Source: Fibrobacter sp. UWB10
Lineage (GTDB): Bacteria; Fibrobacterota; Fibrobacteria; Fibrobacterales; Fibrobacteraceae
Assembly: GCF_900182935.1 (NCBI RefSeq)
Contig: NZ_FXUE01000004.1
Span: forward strand, 1-64,000
Reading direction: 5' to 3'
DNA length: 64,000 bases
Position 1 is the first letter of the stretch; each line of letters opens with the position of its first letter. This document shows, in pieces, positions 48,748 to 58,171 of the stretch. The notes beneath the pieces were generated by a model, which was not told where the DNA came from, did not search any database, and saw nothing but the letters and a program-made list of their open reading frames with translations. The translations under genes were made by a program, and so were the position numbers.

Positions 48748-51069
48748 ATGAAAAAGACTATGAATATGAAAAAGACTTTTGCCGCTATTCTTGCTGCCTC
48801 TATGGCCGCTTCTGCAGCTTCGGTTGTGGAAAATCAGGAATTGATTGAGAGCAAGGTTGATTCCGCCAATGCCAAGCGCGGCGTCGAAATCACCGGTGCC
48901 ATCCGTGCGGTTGCGCAGACGTCCAGATTCAGTACCGATAACGACCCGACGGGTATCAACCACATGCCGAATGTGGAAAAAGATGAATTCGTTACGGCCG
49001 ACCTGAACTTTGGATTCCGTCCTTGGGAAAATGTCCGTGCCAATGCGACCCTTCGCCTTGAAGCCGGTATGCAGGAATACTTCGCCTCGGCAGCCAAGTC
49101 CATCTCTGTGGCGTGGCTCAATGCCGAAGGCAACGTAGGTAACAACCTGTACTGGGTTGTGGGTGATTTCCGTCAGGAATATTCTCCGCTGACCTTGTTC
49201 TTGCCTGGCATCGACATCATGTACGAGCCGCAGATTTTTGCTCGCAAGCGTTACATGGCCGAACATGAACAGTTTATCGAAGGCAACCAGCGCAACTTGC
49301 AGGGTGCAAACATCCAGTTCCGTGCGGATATGGGTGATGCCCTTGGTCAAATCCGTGCCGAAGCTTTGTTTGCTCGACTCAACCGTACGGCGGTCTTGGA
49401 CCTTAGCGGTGCCGAAGGCAATATTCTTCCAAACGATGAAGTTTGGGGTGCATCTCAGTCTGCCAATATGGACAAGTTCGTTGCTGCCGGTAACTTCGAA
49501 ATGTTGCCGCTCAACCGTTCCTTGTACTTGGGTGTGACTCCGATGTACATCTTCGACAACGAAGACAGTTACACTTACACCTATCGTCATCCGAATAACG
49601 ACGTCAATAAGGCCTACGAAAAGGTTGATATCAACCCCTACGAACTCAATCCGCAGGAAACCTTTATCGTAAGCGGCCGTCTCGGTGCCGATGTGGCTTC
49701 CCTGATGGGCAACAAGAACTTGATTCTTGATGTGACGGGTGAATTCGCAATGTCTAACGACAAGGTCTATACTCCTGACTCCGTTTTGGCGTACGAAAAG
49801 GATGAAAATGGCAACTTCGTTCTTGAAGATGCTGTTGATCCTGTTTCTGGCGCTCCGATTCAGAAATTCGTACTTGCTAAAAACGATGACGGTGAAAATT
49901 ACCTGGAATCGAATGGGTTCACTGATGAAAAGCAGAGTGGTATGGCCTTGTTGGTGAATGCCAATGTGGGGTATAAGACCGAAGATTGGGGCGCACGTGT
50001 TGCCGTTGATTTCGTAATGAACGACAGCGCATGGTTCAACAACCTTGCCCAATCTCCGAAGTTCTTTGCACAGCGCATTCAGAATTCCGATAAGGATGGT
50101 CAGACAGTCAAGTATGGCGTGAATTCTCCGCTGTATTCCTCCTTTGACGCTCTCTATAATTTCTCTCCCAAGTTCAGTCCGGTAGCAACTACGCTTAATA
50201 CCAATGACGATGCTTTCAAGGGTAGTGAAGTTAACAGCTACAATATCGCGAACTACAACAAGAATTCTTGGACGACTAACGTCTATACGCGCAACCAGCT
50301 TGCTTTGCTCGAACAGCTCTCTGATCCGGCTTTGCAGATGTCTCTGCCGAACGGCCTTGCCACGGCAAACCGCGTGGGTGCACGTGTGAACCTGATTGCA
50401 AATGCCAAGGATTTCCTTGAAGTGCAGGGCCTCTTCAGCATGTTTAACCAGGTGAAGGGTCAGAACTTTACGACTCATGTCATTGCAAACGAAATGCTCA
50501 ATACGATTTCGCTTGGCTACAAGGCGGCTAAGTACATGGAATTTGGTGGTGGCGCTAAGATCGATGTGTTCAAGTTGCTTGGCTTTAGCAAACCGCTCGA
50601 AATTTCGGGTTCTTACAAGCATTCCGAACGTACTGTGGATACCGACAACTGGGTTGAAGTTGGCTTGCTCGATCAAACCAGCGAAATCAAGTCTGACTTT
50701 ATCAACGCGGGCCTTTACGTGCAATACCTGCCGCGTTTAGGATTCAACGCCGGTTTCCAAATGATTAATACGGAATACACCAACGCTTCCAATGCCTATA
50801 CAGCACTTGCTCCGCTCATGAAGGGTAAGCAAATGCAGTGGATGGTTGGTCTCGATTACAACATCGCCTCTAACGCATGGCTTGCTGTGAATTTCGGCAT
50901 GATTAACGTTGCAAACGATTACAACACACTGTTGGTCACCACAGCTGGTTCGACCGAAGGTGTTGTGAATCTGCCGGACTATTACGATGTTACAAAGGAT
51001 GAATCTGGAACGTTCAAGAGTGAATTCTCCCAGATGATTCTTGAAGCTTCCCTTAATGTGGAATTTTAA
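48748..51069 (+). CDS. Predicted outer-membrane beta-barrel protein, paralog A
   Basis: The product is 773 residues. GGGGG at 48735-48739 sets the ATG at 48748; the signal peptide ends near 'ASAAS'. The whole protein is strand-rich and ends in 'QMILEASLNVEF' with a C-terminal Phe. It shares with the next gene the stretch 'F-PG-DI--EPQIFARKRYMA...NLQGANIQF' and similar strand order, so the two are paralogs. An N-terminal 'VRANATLRLEAGMQEYF' strand is typical of porin-like or carbohydrate-related outer-membrane proteins. Function unknown. Confidence 0.65.
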   Translation: MKKTMNMKKTFAAILAASMAASAASVVENQELIESKVDSANAKRGVEITGAIRAVAQTSRFSTDNDPTGINHMPNVEKDEFVTADLNFGFRPWENVRANATLRLEAGMQEYFASAAKSISVAWLNAEGNVGNNLYWVVGDFRQEYSPLTLFLPGIDIMYEPQIFARKRYMAEHEQFIEGNQRNLQGANIQFRADMGDALGQIRAEALFARLNRTAVLDLSGAEGNILPNDEVWGASQSANMDKFVAAGNFEMLPLNRSLYLGVTPMYIFDNEDSYTYTYRHPNNDVNKAYEKVDINPYELNPQETFIVSGRLGADVASLMGNKNLILDVTGEFAMSNDKVYTPDSVLAYEKDENGNFVLEDAVDPVSGAPIQKFVLAKNDDGENYLESNGFTDEKQSGMALLVNANVGYKTEDWGARVAVDFVMNDSAWFNNLAQSPKFFAQRIQNSDKDGQTVKYGVNSPLYSSFDALYNFSPKFSPVATTLNTNDDAFKGSEVNSYNIANYNKNSWTTNVYTRNQLALLEQLSDPALQMSLPNGLATANRVGARVNLIANAKDFLEVQGLFSMFNQVKGQNFTTHVIANEMLNTISLGYKAAKYMEFGGGAKIDVFKLLGFSKPLEISGSYKHSERTVDTDNWVEVGLLDQTSEIKSDFINAGLYVQYLPRLGFNAGFQMINTEYTNASNAYTALAPLMKGKQMQWMVGLDYNIASNAWLAVNFGMINVANDYNTLLVTTAGSTEGVVNLPDYYDVTKDESGTFKSEFSQMILEASLNVEF

Positions 51070-51084
51070 TGGGAGGGTATGAAT

Positions 51085-53214
51085 ATGATGTTTAATAAGA
51101 AAATTTCTCTTACCTCTGCCATTTTGTTCGCTACGGCTACCGCTTTTGCTGAAGGCGAAAGTGTTGAAGTTCAGCAGACTTCGCTTTTGCAGAAACTCGA
51201 TTCCTTGAGCACTGCCGTTCTGGGACTCAAGTTTAACGGTACAGTCAAGGCTGGCGCTCTTACCTCTATGGCCAAGTCCGATCAGTTCAGCGATGATTCT
51301 CCGACGCAAGAAAACCAGGCGTTCTCTGACGCTAATTTGGTTCTGACGGCTCGTCCGAGTTCTGAAACCCAGGCAACGATTGAACTTCGTTTGCATAAGG
51401 ATTGGCAGAGCGGCTTTGACGAAAACAACAATCCTGTGATTGGCCACTGGTTCAGCTATGATGGTAAAATCCTGAACAAGCACTTGGATTTCAACTTGGG
51501 TTACATGCGTGTTGGTTATACGCCCTATACTCTGTATACCCCGCAGCAAAAGTTGCTCCAGGAACCCGATATCTTTGCTGAAAAGCGTGTTGAAGCCTTG
51601 GCCCAGCGTAATCTGGATACCACGAGTCGCCGCTTGATGCAGGGCCTTAATGCAGACTTCCATAGCGGTGTTGTTGGTCCCTTAAGTGATATCCACGCTC
51701 AGGTGACTGGTGCTCGCATGCGCGATGCTGCCAAAAAGACCGACCAGGTGTTCTTTGACTTCGATTGGACGGACCGCTACTTCTATGGTCTGCGTCTTGG
51801 TGCAGATGCCTTCGGCGCTCACCTTGGCGTGAACTACACCGATGCATTCGATCGTATCAAGGGCCGCCGCGCTCGTAAGACAGATCCTAAAGACACTGTG
51901 TATTACGAAGATAATGCCGTGCTTTCTATTGAAGCGGGGTTCGATTCCAAGGAACTGCTTAAGGATTCTCCGTTCGGCTTCGGTTTGAACGGCGAATTTG
52001 CCATGACTTCGTTGAAGAATTCTCGTGATTATAATAAGCAAGTGTCTGTAAAGTATTATGAATTGAACGAATTCATTAATGTGTTGGATCCGGCTTTGAC
52101 CAACCGTCGCGACACTTCGTTCATTTATGTGAAGGTGAACGAAAAGTCTGATTATGAAAATGTGTCCGAAGATTTGGGCTCTGTTGATGGCAAGGGTTTT
52201 TATGTCGAACCTTATGCAAATATCGACTTGGCTGGAATCGAAGGTTCTCTTAAGGTGATGTACTTGCAGAACGACGAAAAGTTCTGGAGTGAAATGGCCT
52301 CTAGCCCGGTTTACCGTGGCGGTGCCACCGTGCTGAATGCAAATGCCCTGTTCAAGGACGATAGCTATTCTAGCTTGATTGATGCCTTCGGTATGTCGAG
52401 CCTCGAAAACATGTACATGACCGTGTATAATTCCAATCCGCTTTATGCCGGTAACTTGATGACTTCCAACTCCAAGAATGCTCTCACGGATCAGGAAGAA
52501 TCGGGTAACATGTATTATCGCTTGTACAACAACTACAAGAACGCGCACTTCTATCGCAACGGCTACAATGCCGATGTTAAGAAAAAGCGCGAAATCGAAG
52601 CGGAACTCTTCTTATTGGATCCGGCAAATGACATGGCTCTCCCCATGGGTGTTGCAACTCCTGACCGCAAGGGTTTGAATGTGAATTTGGACCTCGCCTG
52701 GAATGGTGCTGTTGAATTGAATGTGCTCTTCGGCATGATTTCGACGGTGAATTCTGATGAAGAAAATAAGTTCACTCGCTATGCCGCTGGCCTTGGCGTA
52801 GATGTGGGCCGCATTGCTGGTTTGAACCAAAAGATTAAGATCCAGGGTTCCTACGATCATTCTGAAGAAGATAAGGGTTTCCAGCGTAAGAGCGACCGCA
52901 TTATGGCAGGCCTTAATGCAGACGTATATGGTCCGTTTGCTCTCTTAGCAGGCTACCAAATGTCGACTCGCGAATTTGGCGTGGCGTTACCTGTTTCCGG
53001 TCTCGCTTCAATCACCAAGGCTGAAGAATCCTTGTTGCTTGTTGGTCCGAGATTCAAGATTGCTCCGCATTCGTTCATTTCTGTCCAGTATGGTCTGCTG
53101 ACGGATAAGATTTCGTTCTTGGGTGGTGTTGATCCGGTTACTAACATGGCTGCAAACCAAGAGCTTTCTATTGATAAGAACGTAATCATTGCCGATGTGA
53201 CGGTGAACTTCTAA
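51085..53214 (+). CDS. Predicted outer-membrane beta-barrel protein, paralog B
   Basis: The 709-residue protein has a signal peptide ending 'AFAEG'. GGGAGGG at 51071-51077 gives 7-base spacing to ATG 51085, while ATG 51079 is too close. It parallels the preceding protein: 'ATIELRLHKDWQSGF', 'YTLYTPQQKLLQEPDIFAEKRVEAL', 'RRLMQGLNADF', 'PMGVATPDRKGLNVNLDLAWNG', and a C-terminal 'KNVIIADVTVNF' ending in Phe. The pair looks like an in-operon duplication followed by divergence. No family is recognised. Both barrels together suggest a multi-protein surface complex. Confidence 0.65.
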   Translation: MMFNKKISLTSAILFATATAFAEGESVEVQQTSLLQKLDSLSTAVLGLKFNGTVKAGALTSMAKSDQFSDDSPTQENQAFSDANLVLTARPSSETQATIELRLHKDWQSGFDENNNPVIGHWFSYDGKILNKHLDFNLGYMRVGYTPYTLYTPQQKLLQEPDIFAEKRVEALAQRNLDTTSRRLMQGLNADFHSGVVGPLSDIHAQVTGARMRDAAKKTDQVFFDFDWTDRYFYGLRLGADAFGAHLGVNYTDAFDRIKGRRARKTDPKDTVYYEDNAVLSIEAGFDSKELLKDSPFGFGLNGEFAMTSLKNSRDYNKQVSVKYYELNEFINVLDPALTNRRDTSFIYVKVNEKSDYENVSEDLGSVDGKGFYVEPYANIDLAGIEGSLKVMYLQNDEKFWSEMASSPVYRGGATVLNANALFKDDSYSSLIDAFGMSSLENMYMTVYNSNPLYAGNLMTSNSKNALTDQEESGNMYYRLYNNYKNAHFYRNGYNADVKKKREIEAELFLLDPANDMALPMGVATPDRKGLNVNLDLAWNGAVELNVLFGMISTVNSDEENKFTRYAAGLGVDVGRIAGLNQKIKIQGSYDHSEEDKGFQRKSDRIMAGLNADVYGPFALLAGYQMSTREFGVALPVSGLASITKAEESLLLVGPRFKIAPHSFISVQYGLLTDKISFLGGVDPVTNMAANQELSIDKNVIIADVTVNF

Positions 53215-53225
53215 GAGGTGTTGCA

Positions 53226-54188
53226 ATGAAAAACTTTAAAATTTTATTCTCGATTGCTGTTGCCTCGGCTTTGGTGGGTTGCTCCTCTATGGCTGTAGAC
53301 GAAAACGAAGCTTTGGAAGGCAACCTCCCGGCAGATTTCGATGTCAATGAGTACATGGAACTCCATCCGGAATTGAAGCGCCTCCAGATTAAGGATTATA
53401 TTGCTATTCATAATGAAAGCGCTGAGAAGGCCGCCAAGGCTGCTGGCACCGCTGCTGAATTCAAGACAGCGAAGGCTGCCGATGAAGCCGCTTTTGAAGC
53501 CGATACGGCTACGATCCACAAAATCGTGACGACCTATGCAGGTTATACTGAAGATGCTTGGAATCTCACGCTGCAAAATTCCACTAGGGATTCTGCCGTT
53601 GTTGAATCCAGGACAGATACTATTGCAGTGGGTGTAAAGTCCAAGGCCGAAGCAGACGCCAAGTTCACTAAGGTTTGGTTCTGCCCCGATAGTACTAACA
53701 AGGGCTCCATTACCATCGAAGCCGATGCGGTTTCTGCTGTAACAGCGTTCGCTGATTCTACTTGCACAGGCGAAGCCAAGGACTATGCCGCTGCAGATTA
53801 CGACTTCAATCTGAAAACTGATAAACCTGCCGAAGCGGGCCTGAAAATTCGCGAGGCTAAAGATACTGTCGACGTGATTCAGGTTCCTGTCGAAGGTATG
53901 GTGAATCCGGCTTTGGTCAAGGCTGCAAAGGAGTATAACTTTGTGGATGCCACGAACGACTGGGATCTGATCGCTGCCATTCCGCTGGATTTGTTTGCCA
54001 TTAGCTATCAGTATTCTGCCTATGGACAGGATCATGGCTGGGCTTACAGACGTTGCAAGGAAGGCGACAACCTTGGCAGGCTTCTTTACGAACTTAATCC
54101 GGAAACGCTCACTTATACTGAGACGGCTACGTATCCGGTGACCAAGCTCTATTGCGACGATAACGGTGAACCCCGCGAACTTAATTAG
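53226..54188 (+). CDS. Lipoprotein of unknown function in the surface operon
   Basis: The 320-residue lipoprotein has lipobox 'ALVGC' (Cys19). An N-terminal helical stretch follows, with 'DVNEYMELHPELKRLQIKDYIAIHNESAEKAAKAA' (TolC-like or chaperone-like helices are possible). The middle is a beta region and the end contains 'AYGQDHGWAYRRCKEGDNLGR' with a Cys. An AGAGG ribosome site precedes the ATG, and the gene starts 11 bases after the barrel gene. It could anchor or plug the barrels, which is inference. Confidence 0.7.
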   Translation: MKNFKILFSIAVASALVGCSSMAVDENEALEGNLPADFDVNEYMELHPELKRLQIKDYIAIHNESAEKAAKAAGTAAEFKTAKAADEAAFEADTATIHKIVTTYAGYTEDAWNLTLQNSTRDSAVVESRTDTIAVGVKSKAEADAKFTKVWFCPDSTNKGSITIEADAVSAVTAFADSTCTGEAKDYAAADYDFNLKTDKPAEAGLKIREAKDTVDVIQVPVEGMVNPALVKAAKEYNFVDATNDWDLIAAIPLDLFAISYQYSAYGQDHGWAYRRCKEGDNLGRLLYELNPETLTYTETATYPVTKLYCDDNGEPRELN

Positions 54189-54202
54189 GAAGAGGTGAAT
54201 TT

Positions 54203-55258
54203 ATGAATATTAAACCGATTCTTTTGTCTCTTGCTCTTGGGGCTGCTATTACAGCCCAGGCTGCTGCCGACAAGGTAGTAGGCTTTTACCCCTACTGGAG
54301 CCAGTATTCTCAGTTTTATCCGAAAGATATCCGCTATAACTTTGTGACGGACATTCATTATGTCGGCCTTGCAGCCGGTGAAGATGGTTCGGTTGCCTTT
54401 GCGGATGAAAACGATGCTGAAAACTTCAAGACGCTCGTGCAGATGTCCAAGGACAACAACGTGAAGTTGATTGTTTCTGTGGGCGGTATCGAAAACGAAG
54501 GCAACTTGAAGGCTATCGCCTCTTCCGAAGAACTTCTGCCGACTTTCGTTTCGAATGTCTCTAGCTGGCTTTCTGCAAACGGCGGCGACGGCGTAGAAGT
54601 CGACTGGCAGAACCTCACGGCTGAAGATGCCGAAGATTATGCCAAGTTGCTGAACGCCTTGGTCGATGGTCTTTCGGGCGCTCCGGTGACTGCTGTGATT
54701 TATCCGGCTGCCGGTATGGATGCTTACAAGGCTGACGCTCTGAACCGTCTCGCTTATGTGGATGTGTTCATGGCCGACCAGATGACCGAAGAAAATTCTT
54801 CCGTGGTCCCGAACCAGAGTGCTACCTCTGTCGAAGAAACTCTGAACGCAGTGAAGGGCGCTGGCGTGAACGGCGACTTGCTCGTTCCGGTAATCTTCCT
54901 TTATGGCAAAACTTGGAGCGGCGCTAAGGGTCTTGGATCTTCTCACCAGGGTACGGGTAGCGGTAACGAAGGTTACGTGTCCTACGCCGAACTTATGGGC
55001 AAGTTTGATTCTCCGGAATACAAGGTGACCTTCGATGCTTCTTCTAAGTCCGAAGTGGCCGTGAGCGATGCAGAAACTATCGTGTTCATGGGTATTCCGT
55101 CTGTGAAGGCTGTAGCTCAGCAGGTCAAGAGCGAAGGCATGGCTGGCGTTGCGGTTTACGACCTCTCGCAAGACCATCACGAACCGATTGTCTCCCTCTT
55201 GGTGACTATCGGCTTGCAGCTTCGCCCCGAAGTCAATTACAAGGCTAAGAAGAAGTAA
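54203..55258 (+). CDS. GH18-fold protein with inactive catalytic motif
   Basis: The 351-residue product has a signal peptide ending 'AQA/A'. The (beta/alpha)8 GH18 fold is suggested by 'KVVGFYPYWSQYSQFYPKDI', 'NVKLIVSVGGIENEG' and 'GVEVDWQNLT'. In active GH18 enzymes the motif is D-G-x-D-x-D-x-E. Here it reads D129-G-V-E132-V-D134-W-Q136: the second acid is Glu and the catalytic Glu is Gln. A glycan-binding (chi-lectin-like) role is therefore more likely than hydrolysis. It is the last gene of the operon, 14 bases after the lipoprotein, and a terminator follows. Confidence 0.82.
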   Translation: MNIKPILLSLALGAAITAQAAADKVVGFYPYWSQYSQFYPKDIRYNFVTDIHYVGLAAGEDGSVAFADENDAENFKTLVQMSKDNNVKLIVSVGGIENEGNLKAIASSEELLPTFVSNVSSWLSANGGDGVEVDWQNLTAEDAEDYAKLLNALVDGLSGAPVTAVIYPAAGMDAYKADALNRLAYVDVFMADQMTEENSSVVPNQSATSVEETLNAVKGAGVNGDLLVPVIFLYGKTWSGAKGLGSSHQGTGSGNEGYVSYAELMGKFDSPEYKVTFDASSKSEVAVSDAETIVFMGIPSVKAVAQQVKSEGMAGVAVYDLSQDHHEPIVSLLVTIGLQLRPEVNYKAKKK

Positions 55259-55290
55259 TTCTCTTAAGAAAAGTTCTTGTTGTAAGGCTT

Positions 55291-55324
55291 AAAAGATCCC
55301 GGCTATCCGCCGGGAATCTTTTTT
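55291..55324 (+). terminator. Terminator of the surface operon
   Basis: AAAGATCCCGGC and GCCGGGAATCTTTT form a stem with a single mismatch around TATCC, and a T-tract follows. Confidence 0.9.
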
Positions 55325-55533
55325 ATATGCGGGTGTATCCTGGGCTGTATGTTGCTGTACCTGTAAGCCTTTTTAAGGGATTCGTTATATGCGTTATAAG
55401 TATGCTCTAGGTAGTAATTTAATGCGCTAAGAATCTGTGCTAATTCTTCAGGATATGTCTGTACGCAGGTTTTTTGCGTTCGTTTAGGGATGCATTAACG
55501 ATTCGCTGCGATACGTCTGGGTAAATGTTAAAA
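55325..55533. other. Intergenic region without recognised gene
   Basis: About 210 bases lie between the operon terminator and the terminator of the convergent GH5 gene. No open frame, structured RNA or promoter could be supported here. Confidence 0.5.
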
Positions 55534-55565
55534 AAAGAAAGCCAGGCGTGCGCCCGGCTTTCTTT
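55534..55565. terminator. Bidirectional terminator
   Basis: AAAGAAAGCC (55534-55543) and GGCTTTCTTT (55556-55565) pair perfectly with A and T runs on both sides. It closes the minus-strand GH5 gene. Confidence 0.88.
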
Positions 55566-55589
55566 AAGGGAATTTCTTGTGGTCTAGAT

Positions 55590-57824
55590 TTACTTCTTGG
55601 TCCACCTGATGTTCAGCTGCTTGACGCCCTGCCTTACGGTAATCAGGTAAGCTCCAGTAGGAATGTTTTCGAGGGATACGGTCGAGTTGTTGCCCATAAC
55701 CTTAGAGACAACCTTCTGACCCATAATCGAGAACACATCCACGTGAATGTCTCCAGATTCCTTGGAGTTGACGAGCAACTGGGAGTTAGCAATGGTGGCG
55801 CGGAGTGGGAGAGTCGGCTTTGTCTTGAAGACGCCAATACCTTGTTCTTCGCCATTCATTTTCTGCAACGCGGCGTAGTATTCTTCGGCGTTCACGGCAG
55901 AGGCGAGGTCGCCAATAATCACCGTGGTAGAACGGGTGACTTCGCCGTAGTTCGCTGTTTCGTCGGCATGGCCGGTAACGATTACGATGGCGTTCTGGCT
56001 GCCGGCAACGAGGTCATTGCCGTTTTTGGTCAGGTAATCAGAAGATTCCTTGCCGTTAAAGGTGTAGGTAACCTTAGCCTTTTCGTTCAAGGCGGTGTCC
56101 GGGAAGAACTTTGCCTTGGTTTCACTAGGAGTGAGGTAAACGAAACCTTGCTTGTCGGCGCCCTTACCGAAGTTACTGTGAATTCTGTTGGCTGTCTTGA
56201 GGTAGCTGACTTCAACCGTGTCTTGCAGGGCGGGGAAACCAGCTGCTGCAGGTGCGGTGGCAACGACCTTTGCGGTACCGTAGCCCTTGAATTCATACAT
56301 GACAACCTGCTTGCCCTTCTGGAGAGAAGAACAAGAAGCATCAGAACAGGTGGCGGTCTTGACCGTGACAACGCTCGGGTCAAGGGAGGTCAGAGTGAAC
56401 TTGGCGCCTTCATCAGTGGTGTTAGCCACGGAGACGACCCATTCCATATTCTGGCCACCAGAGTACTTCTGAGTTCTGTTGTTGGTGCAGTCGCCGTTGT
56501 TGTAGCACTTGAGATCAACAAAACCTGCAATAGTCTGCTTAGCTTCGGCGCTAACGATAACCAGGGACTGAGAGCCATCATTACCGGTCATGATAACGTA
56601 GCCAGCTTTCTTGATATCGCCCGTAGAGGTCACGACGTTTTCGTTGCTGGAGGTGTAAGTACAGCCAGATTTGAGGACGCTTGCAACGTTACCAGCGGAT
56701 TCTTTAACTGTCGTAGCGTTAAAGGAGCAAGAACCGGTTTTCAGAGATTTGGCAAACAAGCTGGGCCAATCGGTTGCATTCTTCGAAAGGTAATCCTTAA
56801 CGAGCTTGCCGGATTCGCTGTAGCTTGCACTGTTGAGCTTACCGATCGTGTTCAGGTCATCGCTGCCGCTGAACATGGCGGAAGTTTCTTGCTTGTTGTT
56901 GACGGCGTATTTACTACCGACTGCACGCAAGCTCCAGTTACAGTTACTGATTTTGTTCGTTTCCATGAAGCTCATCCATTCCTGGGTGCTGCCGCTGCTC
57001 GGGCTGCCTGCACCGTCGGCATTGGTGGTACCCCATTCGGTAATGAACACGGCGTTGCCGCTGCTCTTTGCCTGTGTTGCGCGGCCACCGTAGGTGCCTA
57101 CGCCATGGGTGCCTGCATAGAAGTGGAGCACGTAGCCCACGTTCTTGCCGTTTACGCCGCCGTATTGGGTCATCTGGGACCAGCTCGGCGTACCGACCAG
57201 AACCAGGTTGTCAGTGCTATTGCGGATGAGCGGAACAATGTTGTTGGCGTAGCCCTTCACCTGATCCCAGCTCTGGCTTACGGGTTCGTTGAAGATTTCG
57301 TAAATGACGTTAGGTACGTCTTTGTACTTCTTGGCAACCTGTTCAAAGAAGGTCTTTGCGATATTCTGTTCGTTGGTTGCGCGGTGGCTATGCCAGTCCA
57401 AAATAATGTAAATGTCGTTTTCGATAGCGGCTTCGACCATCAGGTCGATAATGCCCATGTAACCATCGGGGGCGCCGGCGTAGGAATAGCTTTCGTCGAG
57501 GGCGTTGCTGGTACCGCCATCGCTATCGTAATAGGTAATGCCCATAGCAAAACGGAAAACGTCCATGGGCAGGTTTTCGGCAGCCCAAGTAATCACGTTC
57601 TTGTTGTAGTACGGCATGCCAGTAGCGTCGGACCAGAAAAGGCTCATACCGCGAATCATGGCTTCTTGACCGTTCTTGGCGCCAACGATTTTACCGCCGT
57701 CAGTATGGAGAGCGCCATAATAGCTGACAGGGCCAATGCGTTTGGGGGTGGCAGTGGATGCTGCCGCGAGTGCCGGTACCGCAGCGAGTGCGAGCAGGCA
57801 GGGGATAAGTTTTTTAATATTCAT
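55590..57824 (-). CDS. Secreted multi-domain GH5 endoglucanase-like enzyme
   Basis: The 744-residue product has AAGGG ahead of ATG 57824 and a signal peptide ending 'ALA/A'. The GH5 (subfamily 2-like) domain fills ~20-330: 'MIRGMSLFWSDA', 'IYIILDWHSH', the acid/base Glu180 in 'YEIFNEP', 'HFYAGTHG', and the nucleophile Glu263 in 'FITEWGT'. Residues 330-650 are Thr/Ser-rich beta modules with paired cysteines ('KSGCTYTSSNENVV', 'CYNNGDCTNN'). The type IX-like tail 'VDVFSIMGQKVV...PTGAYLITVRQG' ends it. It is probably a secreted cellulase. The domain layout resembles the large GH5 endoglucanases known from Fibrobacter. Confidence 0.9.
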   Translation of the reverse strand: MNIKKLIPCLLALAAVPALAAASTATPKRIGPVSYYGALHTDGGKIVGAKNGQEAMIRGMSLFWSDATGMPYYNKNVITWAAENLPMDVFRFAMGITYYDSDGGTSNALDESYSYAGAPDGYMGIIDLMVEAAIENDIYIILDWHSHRATNEQNIAKTFFEQVAKKYKDVPNVIYEIFNEPVSQSWDQVKGYANNIVPLIRNSTDNLVLVGTPSWSQMTQYGGVNGKNVGYVLHFYAGTHGVGTYGGRATQAKSSGNAVFITEWGTTNADGAGSPSSGSTQEWMSFMETNKISNCNWSLRAVGSKYAVNNKQETSAMFSGSDDLNTIGKLNSASYSESGKLVKDYLSKNATDWPSLFAKSLKTGSCSFNATTVKESAGNVASVLKSGCTYTSSNENVVTSTGDIKKAGYVIMTGNDGSQSLVIVSAEAKQTIAGFVDLKCYNNGDCTNNRTQKYSGGQNMEWVVSVANTTDEGAKFTLTSLDPSVVTVKTATCSDASCSSLQKGKQVVMYEFKGYGTAKVVATAPAAAGFPALQDTVEVSYLKTANRIHSNFGKGADKQGFVYLTPSETKAKFFPDTALNEKAKVTYTFNGKESSDYLTKNGNDLVAGSQNAIVIVTGHADETANYGEVTRSTTVIIGDLASAVNAEEYYAALQKMNGEEQGIGVFKTKPTLPLRATIANSQLLVNSKESGDIHVDVFSIMGQKVVSKVMGNNSTVSLENIPTGAYLITVRQGVKQLNIRWTKK

Positions 57825-58141
57825 AATGATTCCCTTAGATAATCCCTTTTTTCCCATCGAGGGTAAAGATACCTTAATTATGGAATATTTGGAGGGTTCC
57901 GCCCCTAAAATAATGTTTACTTGTGAATACGGGAAAAAATATATTTTTTCGGCCTTTTTATCGCTGTTCGCAAGAAATAAAAAATGTGCGCGTGTATCGA
58001 ATGTGATTTCGCTTACATTTGTTAAAAATAGCGAAAATCGGCATATCTGGTAAATTTTTATTATCCTTTTTGCGTTTTTTTGAAGATTTTAGGGTTTGTG
58101 CAATAGGTGTCCGTTTTTTAGCGAAAAAAAGGAAAAAATAT
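57825..58141. other. A/T-rich regulatory region between divergent genes
   Basis: This is the gap between the GH5 gene (minus) and the CBM-like gene (plus). It contains no gene. Long A and T runs directly upstream of the TTGACA at 58142 resemble an UP-element, as expected for a very strong promoter. TATCTT on the minus strand upstream of the GH5 start is a possible -10. Confidence 0.45.
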
Positions 58142-58171
58142 TTGACAGCTTGCGAAAAAAAAAGATATATT
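58142..58171 (+). promoter_or_regulatory. Strong consensus promoter of the CBM-like protein
   Basis: TTGACA (58142-58147), an 18-base A-rich spacer and TATATT (58166-58171). The ~45-base leader carries a small GCCC-TTAT-GGGC hairpin and an AGAGAGAG ribosome site. Confidence 0.75.

Noticed and set aside
48706-50724. Long minus-strand open frame (672 codons) opposite the barrel gene
   Set aside because: It lies wholly antisense to a gene with signal peptide, ribosome site and operon spacing, and its translation is rich in His, Arg and Ile typical of mirror frames. The same applies to long antisense frames opposite GH30 (12755-14797), the first barrel (46129-47937), GH5 (55548-57842) and the fibro-slime gene.
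55325-55533. Possible hidden small gene or RNA between the two terminators
   Set aside because: No promoter, ribosome site or convincing stem could be found.
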